Assembly (NCBI GenBank): GCA_937873255.1
Contig: CALMVM010000162.1
Coordinates: 6,308-15,948, forward strand
Length of the DNA: 9,641 nucleotides
Source of the DNA: an uncultured Verrucomicrobiota bacterium
GTDB taxonomy: Bacteria > Verrucomicrobiota > Verrucomicrobiia > Chthoniobacterales > SZAS-18
Reading direction: 5' to 3'
Below, in pieces: positions 1 through 5,905 of the stretch (within the stretch, counting starts at the first letter, position 1; every line of letters starts with the position of its first letter). Both the position numbers and the translations under genes were made by a program. The notes under the pieces are model-generated. The model did not search any database. It was not told the origin of the DNA and worked only from the letters and a program-made list of their open reading frames with translations.

Positions 1-3000
1 GGTCAGTTCCGCCAGACGGGCGGCGCGTTCTCCAGCGGCGGCTACCCCGATGCCGGCCGTTTCGCCACCGGCTACGGCATCATCGATGTCAGCGGGGGCA
101 CGTTTTCGCAGACGGACGCGGGCGGCCACTTCATGATCGTCGGCGAACAGGGCACGGGAATCATGACCCTGCGTGGCACCGGCACGGCCAGTTTCGCCGG
201 CGGCCTGGTCATGGGCCTGAGCGGGGGCACCGGCACCTTCAATCTGAACACGGGCGGCACCGTCACTACGTTGTTCGTCGCTCCGAACACGAGCGCGGGC
301 AGCGCGGTGGCGGGCGGCGGCCGCTCGACTTTCAACTTCAACGGCGGCACGCTCAAGAATTCGGCGGCGGCACCCAACTTCTTCGCCAACCTGACCACCG
401 CCAACGTGTTCAGCGGCGGCGCGATCATCGACACGAGCGCGGGCAACGCCACGGTCGCGCAATCGCTGGTGGCCCCGGCCGGCGGCGGCCTGAGCGCGGT
501 CACGGTCTCGAACGGCGGCTCGGGCTACCTCACGCCGCCCATCGTGCAGATCACCGGGGGCACCGGCACGGGGGCCAGCGGCATCGCGACGATCAACGCC
601 CAGGGTCGGGTCACGGGAATCACCATCACCAACCCCGGCACGGGCTACACACCCGGCCAGGCCCTGACGATCAACCTCCTCGTGGCCGGCAGCGATGGCG
701 CCGGGGGGATTTCCGGCTCGGGTGCGACGTTCACGACAACCGTCACCACGAACGTCTCCGGCGGCCTGACCAAGCTCGGCGCCAACACGCTGACTCTCGG
801 CGGGACGAACACCTACACGGGTGCCACGACCGTCAGCGCCGGCACGCTGACCTCGGGCAGCGCGGGGGCGATCCCCGCCAACACGGCGTTGGTCAACAAC
901 GCCACCGTCAACTTCAACGGGCAATACGGCCGGGCCACGGGCAGCACGACGCCGGGCCTGACGTTGAGCAACCTGACGGCCGGCGCGAACAGCACGTTCA
1001 ACTTCAGCCTGGGCAGCACCACCGCGGATTACCTCGCCATCACCGGCGCGGCCTCGGTGGCCGGTGGGGCGAAGCTTTCCCTGAGCGTGGCATCGGGTGT
1101 GACCAGCCTGACGCCCGGCACCTACAACCTGTTCACCGACGCGGCGGGCGGCCTGGCGAACTTCACCCTGAGCACCACCACTCTGACGGTCGGCGGACAA
1201 GCTTATTCCTTCTCGCTCAACGCTTCCAACACGGCCGATATCCTCACGATCGCCGCGGCGCAGACGGCCAAGCTCTATTACACGGGTAATACCAGCAACA
1301 ATCTCGGCGTCACCACCAACTATTCGACCGACGCGGCCGGGTCCACCGTCTCCACCATCACCCCGACCGGCATCACCGACGTGGTCTTCTCGGCCAACGC
1401 GGGCACGGCGGCCAACTTCAACACGACCTTGGGCAGCGTGACGGCCGTCAACAGCCTGGAGTTCACCGGCACGGGCACCACCGCCGGCACGACGCCGGTG
1501 ACGATTGGCGGCGCGGGCACCCTGACGATCAACGCCGCGAACAATACGTTCGCCGCCGGCACGGCCATCGTCATCGACGCGGGCGCGGCGGCGGACACGA
1601 TCTCGGCCAACCTGAACCTGGCCACCAGCGAGTCCTTCAACAACAACTCGGCCAGCCGCTTCACGATCAGCGGGGCCATCGGCAGCACCAACGCCGGCAC
1701 CGTCCTGACGCTCAACGACGCGGGCGGCGGCGGCTTCCTGCTCTCGGGCGCGAACACCTACACCGGCAGCACGGTGGTCGCCTCCGGCACGACCCTGCTC
1801 GGCAGCGGCACGGCCCTGGGCAACGCGGCCAACACCGTTGCCATCAACGGTGGCACGCTCAACCTCAACGGCCAGACCGTCACGCAAAGTTCGCTCACCC
1901 TGGCGGGCGGCGTCCTTGCCGACACCGCCGCCACTCCGGGTAGCCTGGTCCTGAGCGCGACCGGCACGACCGGGGCCGCCGTCAATTTCACCGGGACCTA
2001 CGCCGCGACCGCGTACGCGAAAACCGGCAACATCTCCCTGACGGGCGCGACCAACTTCATCGCCAAAACCCCGAACACCGGCAACGTGATCACCGCCGGG
2101 GGCTTCAACCTGAACACGGGGGCGACCACCATTGCCATCGCGGACACCGGCGGCGACGCCGCGCCCGAAATGGCGATCACCGGCATCATCAACGGCACGG
2201 GCAGCCTGACGCTCAACAACCAGGCGACGATCCCGGGCGTCACGCTGGCGAACACCGTGGATTTCGGCACGCTGCTGCTCTCGGGCGCAAACACCTACAG
2301 CGGCGGCACGACCATCACCCACGGTCGGATCGTGGCGACGGGCAACAACGCGCTCGGCACCGGTCCGGTGACCATCACCCAGATCGCCGCTGGCGGCGGC
2401 GGCACGCTCCAACTCGGCAACGGCAACTACACGACCGGTTCCTCGCCGCTGGCCGTGGGCGTGCTCGCCACCGGGATCACCCTGCCCAACGCCATCAGCC
2501 TGGGCGGCGCGATCAATGGTAACTACGGTGCCGGCCTCATCAACGACAACGGCGCGAACACGCTCACGGGCGCGGTCACGCTGACCAACGCCAGCCAGAT
2601 CATCGCTGCCAACGGTGGCACGCTGACCCTGAGCGGCACCATCGGCCAAAGCGCCAGCGTCACGGCCGGCCTGACCAAGACCGGCGGGGGGACTCTGGCG
2701 CTCACGAATGCCGCGAGCAACTACACCGGGGTGACGACCGTCGCCGGCGGCACGCTGGGAGTATCGACCTTTGCCAACGGCGGACTCGCCAGCAGCATCG
2801 GCGCATCGAGCAACGCCCCGGCCAATCTGGTGATCGGCGGCAACGCGACCCTGCAATACACGGGCGCGGCGGCCGGCACGACGGATCGCGGCTTCACGGC
2901 GACTTCGGGCGGCGTCACCATCGACAACGCCAGCAACCTGACGTTCGGCGGCCAAGTGGTCCAGGCCAACGGCTCGAACAGTTCGTTCACCAAGAGCAAT

Positions 3001-4359
3001 ACGGGCACGCTGAGTTTCACGAACGTCACCGGCACCAACACGTTCACCGGCGGCGGCACGGGCAACGGCCTCGGCTTCTTGGCGAACGCCGGCATCACGA
3101 CGCTCGGCGGCACGGCCGCCGCGCCCCTCGCGCAGACGAACCAGATCAACAGCCAGCTCATCGTCGGCTCGATCAACTCGGCGGCCTCGCCCAGCGCGGA
3201 GGTGGACATCAACGGCGGCACCACGACCATCACCGACTACATCGGGGTGGGCCGTGGCAACGGCACGAACAACGCCGCCACCACCCTGACGCTCAACAAC
3301 AACGCCATCGTCACGTCGCCCAATTTCTCCATCGGCTACGACAACGGGGTCGCCGGCTTCACGTCCTCTCCGACGGTCAATTTCAACGGCACCTCGCAGT
3401 ATACGGACGGCGGGGCGTTCACGGTGGGCGAATCGGTCAACGGAGCCGGCGGCGTCTCGACGGTCAACGTCAACGGCAGCGCTGCCGTGGTCCTGACGAG
3501 CACGGGGGTCGTGCCCATCATCGGCCTGAACGGGGCGGCGGTGTTCAACCAGAACGGAGGGACGGTCACAACCTCGAACTCGATCCGGCTGGCTGCCAAC
3601 GCTTCGAGCACCGCGACCTATAATCTCAACGGAGGCATGCTGACGACGGCCACCGTGCAGCAGGGGAACGGCACGGGCAATTTCGTCTTCAACGGAGGCA
3701 CGTTGCGGGCGGCGACCAGCGACAGCCCCAACGCCGCGAACAATCCGACGACGTTCATCCTCGGAGTGAACACCACGGTGGGCAATGGCGGGGCCGTCAT
3801 CGACACGAACGGCTTCAACGTGACCGTGGCCTCGGCGCTGAAGCGCGCAACCGGCAGCACCGGCGGCCTGACCAAGAACGGCACTGGCATCCTGACGTTG
3901 TCGGTCGCCAACACCTACGTTGGCACGACGACGATCAACGCCGGCACGCTTGCCATTACGACCAATGGCGGCCTCGGCGCGGGCAACACGACCCTGCTCG
4001 CCAATACGACTCTGACCTTGGCCACCGGCGTGACGGCGGCGCACAACGGCACGAACACGACCAGACTGACCCTGACTTCGGCGACCACCAGCATCGTCAA
4101 TCTGGCCGGCACCGGCATTCAGGATACGGTCGGATCCCTGTTCATCAACGGGGTCATGCAGGCCGCTGGCACCTATGGTGCGCCGGGCAGCGGAGCGATG
4201 TTCACGAACATCGCAGACTTTATGGGCACAGGAGAGCTCCTGGTGGCGGTCCCAGAGCCGGCCGCGTGGGTGGCGGTGATGGCCGGAGCGGGGCTGTTCG
4301 CTTATTATTCGCGGCGGCGTCGGGTGCGCGCGTGGCTGCGGATGCCCCGTGCCTCATGA
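1..4359 (+). CDS. Giant beta-strand-repeat surface protein with PEP-CTERM tail (5' partial)
   Basis: The frame is open from base 1 with no stop before TGA at 4357-4359, so the true start is upstream and the first internal ATG (133) is not the start. The 1452 visible residues are dominated by Gly, Thr, Asn, Ala and Ser. I see no cysteine, and the only two Trp are in the C-terminal tail. This is typical of long secreted beta-helical or beta-solenoid proteins. Recognisable parts are at least five PATR-type repeats of the form GxLTLxGxNTYTGxTTxxxGTL, paired GSGY motifs, two copies of an NGGTL/IDT module, a YYTGN-type module and a final PEP-CTERM signal. Known for the family: such proteins are exported and sorted by an exosortase in PEP-CTERM organisms, and have structural or adhesive surface roles. 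No autotransporter barrel (PF03797-like C-terminus) is present, so 'autotransporter' applies to the repeats only. The actual ligand or role is unknown. Confidence 0.9.
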   Translation, partial: GQFRQTGGAFSSGGYPDAGRFATGYGIIDVSGGTFSQTDAGGHFMIVGEQGTGIMTLRGTGTASFAGGLVMGLSGGTGTFNLNTGGTVTTLFVAPNTSAGSAVAGGGRSTFNFNGGTLKNSAAAPNFFANLTTANVFSGGAIIDTSAGNATVAQSLVAPAGGGLSAVTVSNGGSGYLTPPIVQITGGTGTGASGIATINAQGRVTGITITNPGTGYTPGQALTINLLVAGSDGAGGISGSGATFTTTVTTNVSGGLTKLGANTLTLGGTNTYTGATTVSAGTLTSGSAGAIPANTALVNNATVNFNGQYGRATGSTTPGLTLSNLTAGANSTFNFSLGSTTADYLAITGAASVAGGAKLSLSVASGVTSLTPGTYNLFTDAAGGLANFTLSTTTLTVGGQAYSFSLNASNTADILTIAAAQTAKLYYTGNTSNNLGVTTNYSTDAAGSTVSTITPTGITDVVFSANAGTAANFNTTLGSVTAVNSLEFTGTGTTAGTTPVTIGGAGTLTINAANNTFAAGTAIVIDAGAAADTISANLNLATSESFNNNSASRFTISGAIGSTNAGTVLTLNDAGGGGFLLSGANTYTGSTVVASGTTLLGSGTALGNAANTVAINGGTLNLNGQTVTQSSLTLAGGVLADTAATPGSLVLSATGTTGAAVNFTGTYAATAYAKTGNISLTGATNFIAKTPNTGNVITAGGFNLNTGATTIAIADTGGDAAPEMAITGIINGTGSLTLNNQATIPGVTLANTVDFGTLLLSGANTYSGGTTITHGRIVATGNNALGTGPVTITQIAAGGGGTLQLGNGNYTTGSSPLAVGVLATGITLPNAISLGGAINGNYGAGLINDNGANTLTGAVTLTNASQIIAANGGTLTLSGTIGQSASVTAGLTKTGGGTLALTNAASNYTGVTTVAGGTLGVSTFANGGLASSIGASSNAPANLVIGGNATLQYTGAAAGTTDRGFTATSGGVTIDNASNLTFGGQVVQANGSNSSFTKSNTGTLSFTNVTGTNTFTGGGTGNGLGFLANAGITTLGGTAAAPLAQTNQINSQLIVGSINSAASPSAEVDINGGTTTITDYIGVGRGNGTNNAATTLTLNNNAIVTSPNFSIGYDNGVAGFTSSPTVNFNGTSQYTDGGAFTVGESVNGAGGVSTVNVNGSAAVVLTSTGVVPIIGLNGAAVFNQNGGTVTTSNSIRLAANASSTATYNLNGGMLTTATVQQGNGTGNFVFNGGTLRAATSDSPNAANNPTTFILGVNTTVGNGGAVIDTNGFNVTVASALKRATGSTGGLTKNGTGILTLSVANTYVGTTTINAGTLAITTNGGLGAGNTTLLANTTLTLATGVTAAHNGTNTTRLTLTSATTSIVNLAGTGIQDTVGSLFINGVMQAAGTYGAPGSGAMFTNIADFMGTGELLVAVPEPAAWVAVMAGAGLFAYYSRRRRVRAWLRMPRAS
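232..474 (+). repeat. NGGTL/IDT module, copy 1, in the giant surface protein
   Basis: Encodes a Phe-Asn-Leu-Asn-x-Gly-Gly-x-Val-Thr-Thr strand, then FNFNGGTLKN, then GGAIIDTSAGNATVAQSL. The same order of elements recurs at 3613-3849 near the C-terminus. It probably forms a few coils of a beta-solenoid. The assignment rests on internal comparison within this protein. Confidence 0.6.
493..720 (+). repeat. Tandem pair of GSGY-type motifs in the giant surface protein
   Basis: Two tandem units. The first (about 493-600) reads VTVSNGGSGYLTPPIVQITG followed by a Gly/Thr/Ala-rich strand. The second (about 610-720) reads VTGITITNPGTGYTPGQ followed by strands. The pattern 'VxxIxVTNxGSGYxxxPxVxIxGG' is a familiar short repeat in large bacterial surface proteins and some phage tail proteins. 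It interrupts the junction between the NGGTL/IDT module and the following PATR repeat. Confidence 0.6.
760..849 (+). repeat. Autotransporter-associated beta-strand repeat (PATR) 1
   Basis: Encodes GGLTKLGANTLTLGG then TNTYTGATTVSAGTL. This is a near-consensus PATR unit (TIGR02601/PF12951-type pattern): a Leu-Thr-Leu strand, the NTYTG turn and the GTL strand end. Confidence 0.85.
1270..1725 (+). other. YYTGN-type module in the giant surface protein
   Basis: Begins KLYYTGNTSNNLGVTTNYST and continues with a 'TDVVFSA' strand, an 'NSLEFTG' strand, a 'VTIGGAGTLTI' strand and a stretch ending before PATR 2. The order (ligand-like YxTG opening, DVVFSA, NSLxFTG, IGGxGTLTI) resembles modules I know from other verrucomicrobial repeat proteins. 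No enzyme function is suggested. It is probably a structural beta module separating blocks of PATR repeats. Confidence 0.5.
1726..1803 (+). repeat. PATR repeat 2
   Basis: Encodes GGGGFLLSGANTYTG followed by STVVASGTTLLGSG. The core SGANTYTG is coded by DNA nearly identical to repeat 3 (one difference over about 21 bases). Confidence 0.8.
2266..2337 (+). repeat. PATR repeat 3
   Basis: Encodes GTLLLSGANTYSGG followed by TTITHGRIVATG. It keeps the L-L-L-S-G-A-N-T-Y core but replaces the usual 'AGTL' strand end with 'HGRI'. Confidence 0.8.
2668..2898 (+). repeat. PATR repeat 4 plus 'GVSTxANGG' extension
   Basis: Starts GLTKTGGGTLALTNAASNYT, then GVTTVAGGTL (PATR). It continues directly as LGVSTFANGGLASSIGASSN, ANLVIGGNATLQYTG and TDRGFT. 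The extension (SxANGG, SxIGxSS, ANLVxxGxTLQYTG, TDRxFT) often follows PATR units in verrucomicrobial and planctomycete proteins and probably forms the next solenoid turns. Confidence 0.75.
3613..3849 (+). repeat. NGGTL/IDT module, copy 2
   Basis: Encodes ATYNLNGGMLTT, then GNFVFNGGTLRA, then GGAVIDTNGFNVTVASAL, the same order of elements as at 232-474. Here it runs directly into PATR repeat 5 without a GSGY insertion. Confidence 0.6.
3862..3951 (+). repeat. PATR repeat 5 (last)
   Basis: Encodes GGLTKNGTGILTLSV, then ANTYVGTTTINAGTL. It is close to the PATR consensus, with Val replacing Thr in the NTYTG turn. Confidence 0.85.
4048..4248 (+). other. Pre-anchor C-terminal module of the giant surface protein
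   Basis: Encodes strands ending in VNLAGTGIQDTVGSLFINGV, QAAGTYGAPGSGA and FMGTGELLV. The series (Leu-rich strand, 'xTVxSLxINGVxQAAGTYGAxGSGA', 'FxGTGxLxV') commonly closes PATR-type proteins immediately before a PEP-CTERM anchor. Confidence 0.65.
4249..4359 (+). other. PEP-CTERM sorting signal
   Basis: The protein ends with Val-Pro-Glu-Pro (PEP at 4252-4260, visible residues 1418-1420), then a hydrophobic helix AAWVAVMAGAGLFAYYS, then four Arg. This matches the tripartite PEP-CTERM signal, which exosortase/EpsH-type membrane proteases recognise. The tail runs about 11 residues past the poly-Arg cluster, which is longer than usual for this signal. Confidence 0.85.
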
Positions 4360-4455
4360 ACAGGTGGGGTGTGCGCCGGCCGTTCCGTCCGGGATGCCGA
4401 TCACGGATCACGGCGCGCCCTCCTGAGCCCGACCGCTTCTCTCGGCTTTGTCGGA

Positions 4456-4480
4456 ACACAGGATCGAACGCTTCCTATGT
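4456..4480 (+). terminator. Possible weak hairpin downstream of the surface-protein gene
   Basis: ACACAGGA (4456-4463) can pair with TCCTATGT (4473-4480) at seven of eight positions around a 9-base loop. A T-rich run (4490-4496) follows only about 10 bases later. It is weak as an intrinsic terminator because the stem is short, has a mismatch and is not directly followed by U's. No better terminator is visible in 4360-4550. Confidence 0.2.
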
Positions 4481-4544
4481 CAGACAACCTTGTTTTCGTC
4501 GCGCATGACCGTTCAGGTCTACTCCGCACGTCCGGTGGGAGAAA

Positions 4545-4623
4545 GTGATCGTAATTACATTGTAATGGCAAAGCGATTATGTTTGCGTAGACTTCGTTTC
4601 GGCTGTGCGTTTTGGATGATCCG
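4545..4623 (+). promoter_or_regulatory. AT-rich promoter/operator region of the D-B-C-A cassette
   Basis: Bases 4551-4620 are about 40% GC (28 of 70), against clearly higher GC in the flanking genes. They contain a perfect inverted repeat ATTACA-T-TGTAAT at 4554-4566. A poor sigma-70-like pair can be drawn: ATGGCA at 4565-4570 and TAGACT at 4588-4593, 17 bases apart, each matching 4 of 6 consensus bases. That pair would give a leader of roughly 20-25 bases before the ATG at 4624. The location and composition suggest a promoter. The exact boxes are a guess. Confidence 0.4.
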
Positions 4624-5337
4624 ATGAAAGCGAGTGTTCCCCCACTTCTCGCATTCCGTCCCTCGGTAGGAACGCGGGTCGCCGCGTTTACGCTGGTCGA
4701 AATGCTCGTGGTGATGGGGATCATCGTCATCCTCATCACGATTGTCGCTCCCGCATCGTCCACGATTCTGAAAGGAAACGACCTGACGCAGGGCGGCCAG
4801 GACCTCAGCAGCCAGATCGCGGTGGCCAGGCAGTCGGCCCTGACCCAGAACCACCCCGTCGAGGTGAGGTTTTACCAATACGGGGATGCAAGCAAGCCGG
4901 GCGAGTCTGTTGCCGATCCCACCAGTGGGAGGTTTCGCGCGATGCAGTCCTTCGCCATCTCGGAGGCCGGCGTTGCGACCCCGCTCGACAAGAGGCACAA
5001 CCTGCCCAACACGGTGCTCATCGACTCCGGGACAACGCTCTCCACGTTGATCGGCAACGCCTCCGCCAACGGCGCGTCAGGCTCCGGTCCGATCAGGACC
5101 ACCGCCCCACAGGCTTACCCGCTTCCGGAGATCGGGAAAAACTACAATTCGGTGGCGTTCAGATTCTTTCCGGATGGTTCGACGAATCTTCCCCTCGCGG
5201 CCGGTACGACGGTCAACTCGTGGTTCATCACCCTCCATTCGTCCCAGTATGGCGATCATCCACCCACCGTTCCCCCGAACTTCATGACGATCCAGATCGA
5301 TGCCTCCAATGGACACACCCGCGAATTCAGACCCTGA
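4624..5337 (+). CDS. Verru_Chthon cassette protein D (GspH-like minor pseudopilin)
   Basis: A 237-residue protein if it starts at ATG 4624, which has a GGA core seven bases upstream. A TTG at 4612 would add four residues and is less likely. The N-terminus is a class III signal peptide: a 21-residue basic leader ending Val-Ala-Ala, then FTLVEMLVVMGIIVILITIV, with cleavage expected at A21|F22 and Glu at +5 (E26). A helix with LTQGGQDLSSQIAVARQSAL and a VEVRFYQY strand follow, as in GspH/FimU proteins. The C-terminal half has SVAFRFFPDGSTNLPL, WFITLHS and NFMTIQIDASNGHTREFRP, which I recognise as the Verru_Chthon D family (TIGR02596 type). It is probably an inner-membrane prepilin incorporated into a periplasmic pseudopilus. 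It is the first gene of the cassette, and its 3' end overlaps B. Confidence 0.87.
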   Translation: MKASVPPLLAFRPSVGTRVAAFTLVEMLVVMGIIVILITIVAPASSTILKGNDLTQGGQDLSSQIAVARQSALTQNHPVEVRFYQYGDASKPGESVADPTSGRFRAMQSFAISEAGVATPLDKRHNLPNTVLIDSGTTLSTLIGNASANGASGSGPIRTTAPQAYPLPEIGKNYNSVAFRFFPDGSTNLPLAAGTTVNSWFITLHSSQYGDHPPTVPPNFMTIQIDASNGHTREFRP

Positions 5338-5905
5338 TCCGCAGGCGGCTGGCAGACGGAAGCGTTTCCTGCGCAGTGCCTTCAGCCTGGTGGAGATCGC
5401 CCTCGCCCTCGGCATCATGGCCTTTGCGCTGGTGGCGGTGTTCGGGCTGATGCCTCTGGGGATGACCACGTTCAAAAAAGCGATGGATCTTTCCGTCGGC
5501 TCGCAAATCGCCCAGCGCGTCATGGGCGACGCGCAACAGTCCGATTTCGATGCGCTGATCAGTTCCCAGGGGGCCACCGCAGGCTCCGGCGGAGCGTTTG
5601 CCAAGCAGCCTTTCCGCTACTTCGATGATCAAGGCGCGGAAGGGCTATCGACACAGTCGGGGATCGTCTACATGGTCAACACTCGGGTGGTGCCATCGAC
5701 CCCCGTCCCGAGCACGGGAGGGGCGAGCGGCGTGCGGAACGCGAGCATCGCCACCGTGACCGTGCAGGTCGCGCACAATCCCGGAAAGATCCCGCTCGCT
5801 TTGGATAGCACGACGCAGCTCTGGAATCCATCCGGCACGGTCCCGATCACGACGTTTTCGACGTACGTCGCCCGCAGTTCCTCGACGACTGCGGTCTCTC
5901 CATAA
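5300..5905 (+). CDS. Verru_Chthon cassette protein B (GspI-like minor pseudopilin)
   Basis: 201 residues from ATG 5300. ATG 5309 (198 residues) is equally possible because neither has a clear Shine-Dalgarno, so the overlap with D is 38 or 29 bases. A leader with the basic cluster RRKRFLR precedes the class III signal A27|FSLVEIALALGIMAFALVAV, with Glu at +5 (E32). The FSLVE-ALGIMAFAL pattern and small size resemble GspI/PilV. Downstream are SQIAQRVMGDAQQSDFDAL, FRYFDDQGAE, IVYMVNTRVV, ATVTVQVAHNPG and a final FSTYVARSS, as in the Verru_Chthon B family (TIGR02598 type). It is probably a membrane-anchored minor pseudopilin acting with D, C and A. Translation is likely coupled to D. Confidence 0.87.
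   Translation: MPPMDTPANSDPDPQAAGRRKRFLRSAFSLVEIALALGIMAFALVAVFGLMPLGMTTFKKAMDLSVGSQIAQRVMGDAQQSDFDALISSQGATAGSGGAFAKQPFRYFDDQGAEGLSTQSGIVYMVNTRVVPSTPVPSTGGASGVRNASIATVTVQVAHNPGKIPLALDSTTQLWNPSGTVPITTFSTYVARSSSTTAVSP

Noticed and set aside
2721..3233. Minus-strand frames opposite the repeat protein (several of 65-170 codons)
   Set aside because: Their Pro/Val/Ala/Leu composition is what the reverse complement of Gly/Thr/Asn codons gives. They tile the whole repeat gene, as expected for shadows.
760..3951. CRISPR-like or tandem DNA repeat array
   Set aside because: The repeats are protein-level beta-strand motifs with irregular spacing and degenerate DNA. There is no constant repeat and spacer pattern.
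133..4359. ATG at 133 as the start of the giant surface protein
   Set aside because: The same frame is open from base 1 and the upstream codons encode the same type of Gly/Thr-rich repeats (for example 'IDVSGGTFSQTDAGG'). There is no signal peptide after the ATG at 133.
1..4359. Classical type V autotransporter
   Set aside because: No C-terminal 12-strand beta-barrel domain or terminal aromatic residue is seen. The C-terminus is a PEP-CTERM signal instead.
4266..4508. Small plus-strand frame spanning the end of the repeat gene and the intergenic gap
   Set aside because: It overlaps the conserved PEP-CTERM tail in another frame, is Arg/Pro-rich, and has no ribosome site or recognisable motif.
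4360..4550. tRNA, small RNA or riboswitch in the intergenic gap
   Set aside because: No cloverleaf, conserved riboswitch core or strong terminator hairpin was found. There is only a short direct repeat (gatcacg gatcacg, near 4400) and a weak stem.
4612..4623. TTG at 4612 as the start of protein D
   Set aside because: ATG at 4624 in the same frame has a GGA seven bases upstream and gives a normal-length leader. The TTG adds only four residues (it remains possible).
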